A stretch of DNA of 64,000 bases from Micromonospora echinofusca (GCF_900091445.1 NZ_LT607733.1:5979001-6043000); one strand, 5' to 3'. Positions 1 to 11,389 are shown, counted from the stretch's first letter. Numbers and translations are program-made. Notes: generated from the letters alone by a model not told the origin.

Positions 1-563
1 CGCGGGTCGAGCCCGCTGGACAGCAGCACCAGCCGGGCGGCGCCCCGGGCCACCACCCCGGACGGCCCGGCGAAGGGGCGCAGGTTCAGCAGCTCGCCGT
101 GCACGACGGCGGCCAGCACCAGCGGCGAGACCTTCGTGCCACCGGCGACGAGCCCGGCCAGCGCGTCCAGCCGGGCGGCGACGACCGGGTCCGCCACCGG
201 CCGGCCCAGCTCGGCCTCGCCGACGACGTCGCGGGCGGCGAGCACGTGCAGCCGGGCCAGCGCCTGCCGGGGCGCCTTCGGCCAGAGTTCAGACAGCCCG
301 GGCAGCGCCCCGGCGACCCGCAGCGCGCCCTGCACCACCGGCTCGGTCACGGTTCCGGCGCGTACCGCCTCGCGCTCGCGGGCGTACCCCTCCAGGGCGG
401 CGCTGGCCACCGCGGACCGGAGGCTGACCTCGGCCGCGACCTGGCCGCCGTGGCGGCGCAGCGCGCGGTGCCCCAGGGCCTGGTCGAACCGCTCGCGGGC
501 CCGCTCGACGGCGGAGGCGATGTCGGCGAGCGCGAGCAGCGGGGCGAGCGGGTCAGCGGTCAC
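1..563 (-). CDS. Fic/DOC-fold-like protein, degenerate, partial at window edge
   Basis: The reading frame opens at a GTG (561-563) and runs off the left edge without a stop, so the C-terminus is missing. About 187 residues are visible. An Ala/Leu-rich helical N-terminal half is followed by a segment reading HGELLNLRPFAGPSGVVAR. This aligns with the Fic active-site loop HPFxxGNGRxxR, but the catalytic His is Arg and the GNGR part is PSGV, so AMP-transferase activity is not expected. No transmembrane segment or signal peptide is visible. It is divergent from the acetyl-CoA synthetase gene, separated by about 250 bases. The Fic assignment rests on this one loop and is moderate; the role is unknown. 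Confidence 0.6.
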   Translation of the reverse strand, partial: MTADPLAPLLALADIASAVERARERFDQALGHRALRRHGGQVAAEVSLRSAVASAALEGYAREREAVRAGTVTEPVVQGALRVAGALPGLSELWPKAPRQALARLHVLAARDVVGEAELGRPVADPVVAARLDALAGLVAGGTKVSPLVLAAVVHGELLNLRPFAGPSGVVARGAARLVLLSSGLDP

Positions 564-817
564 CCCGTCACGCTATCGACTGCCCGGCGCGACCCGCCGG
601 CGAGCCGCCCGGAAGCGACCACCGCCACCCGCGGCCGGTCGGCCGGCGAGCCCTCCCGGACAAATGGCGTCGGCACGGCGGCCCGCGTCGCCGTCCGGCG
701 CGCGGTGGGGGCCGCTCGGCGCGCGTCGGCCGGACCGGCGGTCGCCCGCACCGGCCGCCACGACTAACCTCGTGCCCTAGAGAGACGCAGGTCACCTGAG
801 CGACGAGGGAGTACGGC

Positions 818-2782
<1,965 letters not shown>

Positions 2783-2796
2783 CACGCGTACGCCCC

Positions 2797-2830
2797 GATG
2801 GGTGACGGCCCGCGCGGGCCGTCACCCATC
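2797..2830 (+). terminator. Hairpin terminator after acs
   Basis: A perfect 17-bp inverted repeat (GATGGGTGACGGCCCGC and its complement, no unpaired centre) begins 14 bases after the acs stop. There is no long T tract, which is usual for high-GC actinobacteria. Confidence 0.75.
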
Positions 2831-3047
2831 GTCGTCTCTTACGCATGGGCAACCGGCCGGATGCGGGCTGTCACATCGGTCGGTCGGGTGAGCCGGGAGA
2901 AGCTGAACGGACACAGGCAGTCGTCGACCCCTGTCAATCGCCTGTTTTCTGATTTAGGTTCACGCAGGTCGGGTCGGTTCGATGGATGTCACATCGATGG
3001 AGGGCCGGCCGACTTCTTCCTCCCCCATGCCCGAGAAACGGAGCGGC

Positions 3048-5840
3048 ATGAACCAAAATCCGCAATCCGGGTCGCGTCGACGCCTGCTCGTCGCGCTGCC
3101 CGCCATCGCCCTCGCCGCCACGTCACTGACCGTGACCGGTGGCGCGGCGGCGGCGGAGCCCGGCCCCGCCCGAGCCACGATCGGCGCGGACGAGTACTAC
3201 ATCAACTACGCCGAGCCGGCCGTCCAGCCGGACAGCAGCGGCCGCGAGGTCAAGGGCAAGGGTGGTGTCTTCGCCCCGGCGGTCGAAGAGGCGCGCGCCT
3301 TCGACCGCAAGTACGCCCGCGGCAACCCCGTCGCGGCCGAGCAGCTCGCGAAGCACGAGGCCAAGGCGATCAAGACGGGCAAGAGCCCGCGGCAGATCAA
3401 GCAGGCCCCGAGCACCCAGACCGCCAAGCTGCTGACCCTGCTGGTGGAGTTCAACGACCAGGCCAACGACGACTTCACCGACGTCATGGTGCCCAGGACG
3501 GTCTTCGAGGACCGGAGCTGCGTCCTCGGTTCCGTGCAGAACGGGCCCCTGCACAACAAGATCCCCAACCCGGCGAACCTGCCGCACGAGGACAACAACT
3601 CGATGTGGGTGCCGGACTTCTCGCCCACCCACTACGACAAGATGCTCTACACCAAGGAGGGCATCACCGAGCGGGTCCGCCCGGACCTGACCGGGCCGGA
3701 CGGCAAGCCGGGCGTCAGCCTGGCCGGCCGGACCATGCACAACATGTACCTGGAGATGTCCAAGGGCGCGTACACGGTCGACGGGCAGGCCAGCCCGTGG
3801 ATCAAGGTGCCGCACTCCGAGGGCTGGTACGCGGCCTCGCGCTGCTTCCAGGACGAGAACGGCAACTGGGTCCCCGGGCGCCAGCAGTCGATGAACGGCC
3901 ACCCGGACAACCCGCAGGGCGCGGGCCGGCTCGCCACCGACGCGATCGACACCCTCGCGAAGACGGACCCGGACTTCCCGTGGGCCGACTACGACATCGA
4001 GGACCAGGGCGACCGCGACGGCGACGGCAACCTCTTCGAGCCGGACGGCGTGATTGACCACCTGGTGCTGGTGCACGCCGGACAGGGCAAGTCCCGCGGC
4101 GGCGGCGCCGAGGGCACGTACGCCATCTGGGCGCACTCGTCGTCGATCGCCGGCGGCTACACCATCCCCGGCACCGACCTGCAGGTCTCGAACTACATCG
4201 TGCAGCCGGAGGATGCCGGCGTCGGCGTCTTCGCCCACGAGTTCGGCCACGACCTGGGCCTGCCGGACCTCTACGACACCTCCGGCAACGCCGACTCCGA
4301 CGTCGACTTCTGGGACCTGATGGCCTCGGGCTCGCACTCGGGTGAGATCTTCCAGGCGCTGCCGACGCACATGGGCCTGTGGGACAAGTGGGTGCTCGGC
4401 TGGGCCGACCCGCTGACCCTCGCGCCCGGCTCCGACCCGCGTTCCGTGCAGCTCGGCCAGACCTCGCGGACCCCGCGCGGCACCAAGGACGGCATCAAGA
4501 TCGACCTGCCGGACAAGGTGATCACGCTGGCCACGCCGCACAGCGGCGCGAACATGTGGTACTCCGGCGCCGACCAGGACTGGGCGGACGTCAAGATCGC
4601 CCGTCAGGTGGCCGTGCCGGCGGCGGCCGACGCGAAGTTCTGGATGTGGAACAACTTCGTCATCGAGGCCGACTGGGACTACGGCTTCGTCGAGCTCTCC
4701 ACCGACGGCGGCACCACCTGGACCGAGCAGAAGGTCTACGACTCGACCGGCAAGCTCGTCACCACGAACGACGGCTACGCCGACCCGAACGGCCGGATGG
4801 TGGACTTCGGCAACAAGAAGTACGGCCTCACCGGTGACACCCACGGCTGGCGGCACGACTACGTGGACCTGTCGGCGTACGCCGGGCAGACCGTGCAGCT
4901 GCGGCTGCGCTACGCCACGGACGAGGCGTTCGCGGAGCGCGGCTGGTTCGCCGACGACTTCTCGGTGACCGGCGGTGGCGCCACCACGTGGAGCGACGAC
5001 GTCGAGGGCGGGGCCAACGGCTGGACGGCGACCGGCGGCACCTTCGTCGACACCACCGGCCAGGGCTGGCACATCGACACCGGCACCTCGACCCAGGCGC
5101 ACTACTACCTGGCCGAGTGGCGCAACTTCGACGGCTTCGACGAGGGCCTGAAGTACACCTACGACACGATCTACTCGCGCGACGCGTGGAAGGTGGACCG
5201 GGTCTCCTACAACGCGCCGGGCATGCTGGTCTGGTACCGCGACACGGAGCGGGGCGACGTCAACCACACCACGGCGCAGATGACCGCGCTGCCCAGCTAC
5301 GGCGCCAAGGGCGGTCTGCTGATCGTCGACTCGCACTTCGACCCGTACCGCCGCACGGGTGAGGCGGCCGTCAAGGACCCGTCGGTGCTGGACAACCTGC
5401 CCAGCCGCCCGCAGTCCGCGAACGCGGCCTTCTCGCTCAAGCCCACGTACCCCTTCAAGGAGTGCCTGGAGGCGGCGGACGAGCCGTACAGCGAGTACTG
5501 CACCAGCTTCGGCCCGCAGGCGCCGGTGCGGGGCTTCACCGACGCGAAGGGCTGGTACCCGGGCATCGAGATGCGCGACGGCTCGCCGTACGCGCGGGAC
5601 AACGACGCCTCCGTGGTCGTCCCGTCGAAGGGCAACGCGCCGTACACGACCCGGGTCACCAACCCGGACGGTACGCCGGCGACGTCCTACTACGGGGTCA
5701 CCCTGGGCGGCGGGGCGATCGTGCTGGGCACCGGCAACCCGGGTGACCAGGGCGTGTCCTACGGCGTCACCATCACCATCAAGCGCGCCGCGAGGGACAA
5801 CTCGTACGCGACCGTGCACGTCACGCCCGCGCGCAACTGA
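3048..5840 (+). CDS. Secreted M6-family (immune inhibitor A-type) metalloprotease 1
   Basis: 930 residues from the ATG at 3048. That start is chosen because GGAG lies just before it and a signal peptide follows directly (RRRLLVALPAIALAATSL, then an Ala-rich cleavage region); in-frame ATGs at 2982, 2997 and 3027 would put about 20 polar residues in front. After a short propeptide the catalytic domain contains the zinc motif HEFGHDLGLPD (His397, Glu398, His401) and an acidic loop (DRDGDGN) resembling a calcium site. The C-terminal half contains beta-sandwich segments (STDGGTTW) typical of immune inhibitor A proteins. It is predicted to be an exported peptidase. It is the first of three tandem paralogues with separate terminators. 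The substrate cannot be inferred. Confidence 0.88.
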   Translation: MNQNPQSGSRRRLLVALPAIALAATSLTVTGGAAAAEPGPARATIGADEYYINYAEPAVQPDSSGREVKGKGGVFAPAVEEARAFDRKYARGNPVAAEQLAKHEAKAIKTGKSPRQIKQAPSTQTAKLLTLLVEFNDQANDDFTDVMVPRTVFEDRSCVLGSVQNGPLHNKIPNPANLPHEDNNSMWVPDFSPTHYDKMLYTKEGITERVRPDLTGPDGKPGVSLAGRTMHNMYLEMSKGAYTVDGQASPWIKVPHSEGWYAASRCFQDENGNWVPGRQQSMNGHPDNPQGAGRLATDAIDTLAKTDPDFPWADYDIEDQGDRDGDGNLFEPDGVIDHLVLVHAGQGKSRGGGAEGTYAIWAHSSSIAGGYTIPGTDLQVSNYIVQPEDAGVGVFAHEFGHDLGLPDLYDTSGNADSDVDFWDLMASGSHSGEIFQALPTHMGLWDKWVLGWADPLTLAPGSDPRSVQLGQTSRTPRGTKDGIKIDLPDKVITLATPHSGANMWYSGADQDWADVKIARQVAVPAAADAKFWMWNNFVIEADWDYGFVELSTDGGTTWTEQKVYDSTGKLVTTNDGYADPNGRMVDFGNKKYGLTGDTHGWRHDYVDLSAYAGQTVQLRLRYATDEAFAERGWFADDFSVTGGGATTWSDDVEGGANGWTATGGTFVDTTGQGWHIDTGTSTQAHYYLAEWRNFDGFDEGLKYTYDTIYSRDAWKVDRVSYNAPGMLVWYRDTERGDVNHTTAQMTALPSYGAKGGLLIVDSHFDPYRRTGEAAVKDPSVLDNLPSRPQSANAAFSLKPTYPFKECLEAADEPYSEYCTSFGPQAPVRGFTDAKGWYPGIEMRDGSPYARDNDASVVVPSKGNAPYTTRVTNPDGTPATSYYGVTLGGGAIVLGTGNPGDQGVSYGVTITIKRAARDNSYATVHVTPARN

Positions 5841-5865
5841 CCCGAGGGTCGGCCGAGCGGTGACA

Positions 5866-5911
5866 GGCGGGGCCCGTCCGGGAGCACACTGCTCTCCGGG
5901 CGGGCCCCGCC
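5866..5911 (+). terminator. Hairpin terminator after M6 protease 1
   Basis: An imperfect inverted repeat of about 20 bp per arm (one bulge, one mismatch), with loop CACT, lies 25 bases past the stop codon. The arms are built on GGCGGGGCCCG and CGGGCCCCGCC. Confidence 0.65.
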
Positions 5912-6182
5912 CACGTGTTCGCGGAGGCCGCACTCCCGCGAGCCGGAGTCGAGCCGGCGGCCCGCCCCGTGACGGTTTCCCGGTTCCCAGCGCTCCCCTA
6001 AGGGGACCTCAGAATCACCGTCACCCACAGTGATCGTGGCCAAAACGTGACGTTAAAACGCGTCATCGGGGGACGGCTTTTGGGTCTCATTTATGCGCAT
6101 TTACGGGCCCAGACGTGCGTTCTCCAGCGTCAGTCGACCCGTGACAAGCACCCACGCGCTCTGTAATGGTGAGTCCCGCATC

Positions 6183-6218
6183 ACATGACGGGTGCGGCTC
6201 GTACCGCGCTCGTCATGT
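6183..6218 (+). promoter_or_regulatory. 5'-leader hairpin upstream of M6 protease 2
   Basis: ACATGACG and CGTCATGT form the base of a 15-bp stem; the inner part pairs with two G-U wobbles, around loop CTCGTA. It ends 11 bases before the ribosome-binding site, so it could be an RNA structure or a dyad operator. The position and dyad are seen; the function is inferred. Confidence 0.4.
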
Positions 6219-6244
6219 AACAGATCCACAAAGGAGGAGGACCT

Positions 6245-8551
6245 TTGAGGAGACGAGTCACAGCCGGTCTGGCCTCGGCCGCGGCCGCGCTGCTGGCGGC
6301 GGGAGTCGTGTCGGCGCCGGCCTCCGGCGCACCGGCCGCGGACCCGGCCCCCGGTTCCGACAAGGCGAAGCACGGCAGGGACAACCTCCCCGATCCGAAG
6401 TCGGATCAGCAGCGGGAGATCCGGAAGAAGGCCATCGCCGACCTGCTCTCCGGCAAGGCCAAGCTTCAGACACGCAACGGCTCGAAGGTCATCCAGGTCA
6501 AGGACGACCTGTTCGTCGAGTACCAGCAGGCACCGAAGACCGACCCCATCTTCACGATGCTGGTCGAGTTCGGCGATCAGACCGACCCCCGGACCGGTGG
6601 AGCTGCCGGCCCGGCGCACAACCAGATCGCCGAGCCGGACCGCAACTGGGACGGCAACTCGACCGACGACAACAGCACGCTGTGGCGGCCGGACTTCAAC
6701 CGGGCGCACTACCAGGACATGATGTTCGGTCCTGGCGAGTCGATGCGGGACTTCTACTACAAGCAGTCGGGCGGGCGCTACACCGTCAACGGTGACGTGA
6801 CCGAGTGGGTGCAGGTTCCGTTCAACGAGGCCCGCTACGGCAGCAACGCCATCCCCGAGTCCGACGGGTACTGGAACTTCGTCAAGGACACCGCCACCGC
6901 CTGGTACCAGTCCCAGGTCGCGGCTGGCAAGACGCCGGAGCAGATCAAGCAGTACCTGGCCCAGTTCGACATCTGGGACCGGTACGACTTCGACGGCGAC
7001 GGCGACTTCAACGAGCCCGACGGCTACATCGACCACTTCCAGGCGGTGCACGCGGGCGAGGGCGAGGAGGCCGGCGGCGGCGCCCAGGGAGAGGACGCCA
7101 TCTGGTCGCACCGGTGGGCGGCGTTCCCGAACCTGGCCGGCAGCGCCGGTCCGGACACGAACAAGGCCGGCGGTGTCCAGATCGGCGACACCGGCATGTG
7201 GATCCGTGACTACACCACGGAGCCGGAGAACGGTGGCCTGGGCGTGTTCGCCCACGAGTACGGCCACGACCTCGGCCTGCCGGACCTCTACGACACGGCC
7301 GGCGGCGACAACGGCGTGGGCTTCTGGAGCCTGATGTCCTCCGGTTCGTGGCTGAGCCGCGGCAAGGACGACATCGGGTCGACCCCGGGTTACATGGACC
7401 CGTGGTCGAAGCTCTACCTGGGCTGGCTGAACTACTCGGTGGTCGAGGAGAAGAGCGGCACCACCCGGGTCACGCTCGGCCCGGCCGGCGACAGCGACGG
7501 GCCGAAGGCCCAGGCGGTCGTGGTCAACCTGCCGGCGCAGACCCAGACCACCAGCTACAACACGCCGTTCGGCGGGTCGTACGAGTGGTGGGGCGGCAGC
7601 GCGGACGACCTGAACACCACGCTGACCCGTCAGCTCGACCTGACCGGTACGACGTCCGCGTCGATCACCGCCAAGGCCTGGTACGACATCGAAGAGGACT
7701 ACGACTACCTCTACGCCGAGGTGTCGACCGACGGCGGTGCCACCTGGACGGCGCTGAGCAACTCGTCGGTCGACGCCGGTGAGACCGGGGTCGACGGCTC
7801 GACCAGCGGCGCCTGGGTGGACCTGTCCTACGACCTGTCCGCGTACGCCGGGCAGGCCGTGCAGTTCCGCTACCGCTACCAGACCGACGGCGGCGTGCAC
7901 CTCGCCGGCGCCTTCCTGGACAACGTGTCGCTGATCAAGGGCGGCACCGTCGCCTGGACCGACGACGCCGAGACGCTGGCCGCCGAGTGGACCGCCAAGG
8001 GCTTCACCCGGATGACCGGCTCGGTGACCGACACGTACCCCCGCTTCTACATCGCGGAGAACCGGTCCTACGTCGGCTACGACGACACGCTGCGGACCGG
8101 CGGGTACAACTACGGGTTCAACAACACCCGCCCGAACTGGGTGGAGCGGTTCTCGAACCAGCCCGGCATGCTGGTCTGGTACGTGAACTACGCCTACGGC
8201 GACAACAACACCTCGGAGCACCCGGGCTACGGCCTGAACCTCCCGGTGGACGTCCGACCGAACAAGATCACCGTCGACGGCCAGGGCACCATCACCAACC
8301 GGCGCAACGGCTTCGACGCCACGTTCAGCCTGTACGCCAAGCCGGCGCAGACCTTCCACCTCAACGGTGTCCCGGTCACGCTTCCGGCGCTCGCCCCGCA
8401 GCCGGTCTTCTCCGACAGCGGGCCGAACAAGTACTGGACGGCCGGCAACCCCTGGAACTCGGTGAAGGTGGCCGGTTCCGGCACCCGGATCGAGATCCTT
8501 CAGCAGGGCACCAACCCGACCGACGACATGGTCGTCAAGGTCAGTAACTGA
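6245..8551 (+). CDS. Secreted M6-family (immune inhibitor A-type) metalloprotease 2
   Basis: 768 residues starting at a TTG. The start is fixed by a near-perfect Shine-Dalgarno sequence (AAAGGAGGAGG, 6230-6240) and by the signal peptide that follows directly (RRRVTAGLASAAAALLAAGV, cleavage near AAD). The zinc motif is HEYGHDLGLPD (His337, His341). An acidic DxDGD loop precedes EPDGYIDH, and both are shared with the flanking paralogues. The C-terminal region has the same STDGGATW beta-sandwich signature as protease 1. It is predicted to be an exported endopeptidase. It has its own leader and terminator, so it is probably transcribed separately despite the tandem order. Confidence 0.9.
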   Translation: MRRRVTAGLASAAAALLAAGVVSAPASGAPAADPAPGSDKAKHGRDNLPDPKSDQQREIRKKAIADLLSGKAKLQTRNGSKVIQVKDDLFVEYQQAPKTDPIFTMLVEFGDQTDPRTGGAAGPAHNQIAEPDRNWDGNSTDDNSTLWRPDFNRAHYQDMMFGPGESMRDFYYKQSGGRYTVNGDVTEWVQVPFNEARYGSNAIPESDGYWNFVKDTATAWYQSQVAAGKTPEQIKQYLAQFDIWDRYDFDGDGDFNEPDGYIDHFQAVHAGEGEEAGGGAQGEDAIWSHRWAAFPNLAGSAGPDTNKAGGVQIGDTGMWIRDYTTEPENGGLGVFAHEYGHDLGLPDLYDTAGGDNGVGFWSLMSSGSWLSRGKDDIGSTPGYMDPWSKLYLGWLNYSVVEEKSGTTRVTLGPAGDSDGPKAQAVVVNLPAQTQTTSYNTPFGGSYEWWGGSADDLNTTLTRQLDLTGTTSASITAKAWYDIEEDYDYLYAEVSTDGGATWTALSNSSVDAGETGVDGSTSGAWVDLSYDLSAYAGQAVQFRYRYQTDGGVHLAGAFLDNVSLIKGGTVAWTDDAETLAAEWTAKGFTRMTGSVTDTYPRFYIAENRSYVGYDDTLRTGGYNYGFNNTRPNWVERFSNQPGMLVWYVNYAYGDNNTSEHPGYGLNLPVDVRPNKITVDGQGTITNRRNGFDATFSLYAKPAQTFHLNGVPVTLPALAPQPVFSDSGPNKYWTAGNPWNSVKVAGSGTRIEILQQGTNPTDDMVVKVSN

Positions 8552-8567
8552 CGATCGGGGCACTCGT

Positions 8568-8597
8568 GGGGCCGGTGGCGGTGACGCCACCGGCCCC
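8568..8597 (+). terminator. Hairpin terminator after M6 protease 2
   Basis: A perfect 13-bp stem (GGGGCCGGTGGCG and its complement) with loop GTGA, followed by ACTTTTC. It starts 17 bases after the stop. Confidence 0.8.
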
Positions 8598-8785
8598 ACT
8601 TTTCGCGTACGCGATCACTCCTATCGAAAACCGTCTCTTTCTTCTCCGGGCCGGCCGTTCGCGCTGCTCACGGTGTCGGTGAACGGCCGGGATGTGACGG
8701 TGAAAAGCATTCCCAACAAAACTTTGCAACAAATCGACGCACGCGTCTTCCCACCGGTCACACGAGTGTCTATGTTCACCATTGG

Positions 8786-8834
8786 TCCCACTAGTGGGAT
8801 CGATCTCCACCGGCCCGTACCCCCGTTGGGCCGG
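8786..8834 (+). promoter_or_regulatory. Two dyads upstream of M6 protease 3
   Basis: A perfect 14-bp palindrome TCCCACTAGTGGGA (8786-8799) is followed by CCGGCCC-N11-GGGCCGG (8810-8834), ending 23 bases before the GTG start. They may be an operator and a leader hairpin. The function is inferred only from position. Confidence 0.35.
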
Positions 8835-8857
8835 TTCCCTCACACCGGAGGTACCAC

Positions 8858-11269
8858 GTGCGCAAAGTCGCAGTGGGTCTGCTCGGGCTTTCGCTGACCG
8901 CGACAGGACTGGCGTTCGGTTCGTCCGCCACCGCCGCGCCGCAGCCGAAGTTGCCGACGGCCGCTCCGTCGGTCGCCGAGCCAGCCCATGTCGACCACGA
9001 CCTGCCGAACCCGCTGGAGGAGAAGCGTCGCGCCCTGCGCCAGGAGGGGCTGAGCGACGTCCTCTCCGGCCGGGTCAAGCCGCAGAAGGTCAACGGCAGC
9101 ACGGTCGTCAAGGTCGGCAAGACCCAGGCCGAGGGGGCCAACGCCCGCTCGACCCGGGCCAACGCCGCCACCCAGACCGAGGACCAGTACGTCGAGCTCT
9201 CCCGGGAGAAGACGGACCGGATCTTCGTCATCCTGGCGGAGTTCGGCAACGAGCGGCACCCGAACTACCCGGACCAGGACACCGACCCGGACACCGCGGG
9301 TCCGACCCGGTTCGACGGGCCGCTGCACAACGAGATCCCCCAGCCCAACCGGGCGGTGGACAACTCCACGGTGTGGCAGGCGGACTACAACGCCGACTAC
9401 TACCGCAAGCTCTACTTCGGCACCAACCCCGGTGACGAGTCGGTGAAGCAGTACTTCGAGGCGCAGTCCTCGGGTCGCTACAGCGTCGACGGCACCGTCA
9501 CCGACTGGGTGAAGGTCCAGTACAACGAGGCCCGCTACGGCCGCTCCGGCGGCTACCCGTGCGCCTCGAACGTCTGCACCAACACCTGGGCGCTGGTCCG
9601 CGACGCCGCGAACCAGTGGGTCGCCGACCAGAAGGCCGCCGGCCGCACCGACGCCCAGATCGCCGCCGATCTCAAGGCGATGGACGAGTGGGACCGGTAC
9701 GACCACGACTCGGACGGCAACTTCAACGAGCCGGACGGCTACATCGACCACTTCCAGATCGTCCACTCGGGCGGCGACGAGGCGGACGGTGACCCGCACC
9801 AGGGCGAGGACGCCATCTGGAGCCACCGCTGGTACGCCTTCGCGTCCGACCAGGGTTCGACCGGCCCGGTCGGCAACCCGCTCGGCGGCACCCAGATCGG
9901 CAACACCGGCCTCTGGATCGGCGACTACACCATCCAGCCGGAGAACGGTGGCCGGAGCGTCTTCTACCACGAGTACGCCCACGACCTCGGTCTGCCGGAC
10001 GACTACAACGTCACCAGCGGTGGGGACAACAACAACGAGCACTGGACCCTGATGGCCCAGAGCCGGCTCGGCGCCAAGAACGACGCCGGCATCGGTGACC
10101 GGGGTGGCGACCTCGGCGCGTGGAACAAGCTCCAGCTCGGCTGGCTCGACTACGAGGTGGTCGTCGCGGGGCAGAAGCGGACCATGACCCTCGGCCCGCA
10201 GGAGTACAACAGCGACGAGGCGCAGGGCGTCGTCGTGGTGCTCCCGCAGCGGGACTACACGTTCGAGCACGGCGCCCCGTTCGAGGGCTCCAAGCAGTTC
10301 TTCTCGGGCAACCGGGACGACCTCAACAGCACGATGACCCGGACCCTGGACTTCACCGGGAAGTCGTCGGCGTCGCTGTCGATGAAGGGCCGCTACAACA
10401 TCGAGGCCGACTACGACTACCTGTTCTTCGAGGCGTCGCTGGACGGCGGCCAGTCCTGGGTGACCCTGCCCGGCACGGCCAACGGCCAGCCGCTGAAGGA
10501 GATCTCGGCCGGCCGCTACGCGCTGGACGGCAGCAGCGGCGGCGAGTGGGTCGACGTCGTCATCCCCATGGACGTGGCGGCGGGCAAGGTCGCGCAGTTC
10601 CGGCTGCGCTACCAGACCGACGGCGGCGTCTCCGAGGGTGGCTTCTACGGTGACGCGATCACCGTGACGGCCGACGGTCAGACCGTCCTCTCCGACGGCG
10701 CCGAGACCGGCGCCGCGGGCTGGACGCTCGCCGGTGGCTTCGAGACCGCCGAGGAGAGCTACACCAAGGCGTACGACAACTACTACATCGCGGGCACCCG
10801 GCAGTACATCTCGTACGACAAGTACCTGAAGACCGGCCCGTACTTCTTCGGCTACCAGAACACCCGCCCGGACTACGTGGACCACTACGCGTACCAGGAG
10901 GGTCTGCTGATCTCCTACTGGAACACCCGCTGGGCGGACAACGACACGTTCGCGCACCCGGGTGAGGGTCGCAACCTGATCATCGACGCGCACCCGCGGC
11001 CGATCTACAACCTGACCGGCCAGCCCTGGCGGGCCCGCGTCCAGGTCTACGACGCGCCGTTCAGCCTGAAGAAGGCCGACTCGTTCACGCTGCACCTCAA
11101 CAGCCAGCCGCAGTACATCCGTGGCCAGGCCGCGCAGCCGCTGTTCGACGACACCAAGCAGTACTGGTTCCCGGAGCTGCCGAACCACGGCGTCAAGCTC
11201 CCGGCCACCGGCACCAAGATCAAGGTTCTGGAGAAGGACGGCGTCTACACCAAGATCCGTATCTCCTGA
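8858..11269 (+). CDS. Secreted M6-family (immune inhibitor A-type) metalloprotease 3
   Basis: 803 residues from a GTG preceded by CGGAGGT. The signal peptide begins RKVAVGLLGLSLTATG and ends near ATAAP. The zinc motif is HEYAHDLGLPD (His371, Glu372, His375); Ala replaces the Gly inside HEFGH/HEYGH of the neighbours, which leaves the metal ligands intact. The DHDSDGNFNEPDGYIDH acidic loop and the beta-sandwich C-terminus match the other two. It is closest in layout to protease 2: both have a propeptide with LSGKAKLQ/LSGRVKPQ-type sequence. It is predicted to be exported. It is the last of three tandem copies. Confidence 0.9.
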   Translation: MRKVAVGLLGLSLTATGLAFGSSATAAPQPKLPTAAPSVAEPAHVDHDLPNPLEEKRRALRQEGLSDVLSGRVKPQKVNGSTVVKVGKTQAEGANARSTRANAATQTEDQYVELSREKTDRIFVILAEFGNERHPNYPDQDTDPDTAGPTRFDGPLHNEIPQPNRAVDNSTVWQADYNADYYRKLYFGTNPGDESVKQYFEAQSSGRYSVDGTVTDWVKVQYNEARYGRSGGYPCASNVCTNTWALVRDAANQWVADQKAAGRTDAQIAADLKAMDEWDRYDHDSDGNFNEPDGYIDHFQIVHSGGDEADGDPHQGEDAIWSHRWYAFASDQGSTGPVGNPLGGTQIGNTGLWIGDYTIQPENGGRSVFYHEYAHDLGLPDDYNVTSGGDNNNEHWTLMAQSRLGAKNDAGIGDRGGDLGAWNKLQLGWLDYEVVVAGQKRTMTLGPQEYNSDEAQGVVVVLPQRDYTFEHGAPFEGSKQFFSGNRDDLNSTMTRTLDFTGKSSASLSMKGRYNIEADYDYLFFEASLDGGQSWVTLPGTANGQPLKEISAGRYALDGSSGGEWVDVVIPMDVAAGKVAQFRLRYQTDGGVSEGGFYGDAITVTADGQTVLSDGAETGAAGWTLAGGFETAEESYTKAYDNYYIAGTRQYISYDKYLKTGPYFFGYQNTRPDYVDHYAYQEGLLISYWNTRWADNDTFAHPGEGRNLIIDAHPRPIYNLTGQPWRARVQVYDAPFSLKKADSFTLHLNSQPQYIRGQAAQPLFDDTKQYWFPELPNHGVKLPATGTKIKVLEKDGVYTKIRIS

Positions 11270-11297
11270 TCCACTGATCGCGCACCACCCGCACCAC

Positions 11298-11332
11298 GCG
11301 ATGCCCGGGCAGGTCACCTGCCCGGGCATCGC
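11298..11332 (+). terminator. Hairpin terminator after M6 protease 3
   Basis: A perfect 17-bp inverted repeat (arm GCGATGCCCGGGCAGGT) with a one-base centre begins 29 bases after the stop and is followed by CCTTTCC. Confidence 0.75.
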
Positions 11333-11389
11333 CCTTTCCACGTGCACCGGGGCGGGAACCGACGCGGCGCGCGGCGCGTCGGATGGGCC

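Larger units (their letters stand above)
5841..6244 (+). other. 404-base intergenic region between M6 proteases 1 and 2
   Basis: It holds the terminator of protease 1 (5866-5911), an unusually AT-rich stretch around 6048-6102 that is a good place for a promoter although no clear -35/-10 pair could be fixed, a hairpin (6183-6218) and a near-perfect Shine-Dalgarno sequence (6230-6240). No open reading frame of convincing coding character was seen. Confidence 0.6.
8552..8857 (+). other. 306-base intergenic region between M6 proteases 2 and 3
   Basis: It contains the terminator of protease 2, then a comparatively AT-rich segment (8626-8780) that probably holds the promoter of protease 3, then two dyads close to the start codon. 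No coding potential was seen. Confidence 0.6.

Noticed and set aside
2982-3047. Earlier in-frame starts (ATG 2982, 2997, 3027) for M6 protease 1
   Set aside because: They add a polar stretch ahead of the signal peptide; the ATG at 3048 has GGAG before it and leads straight into the export signal.
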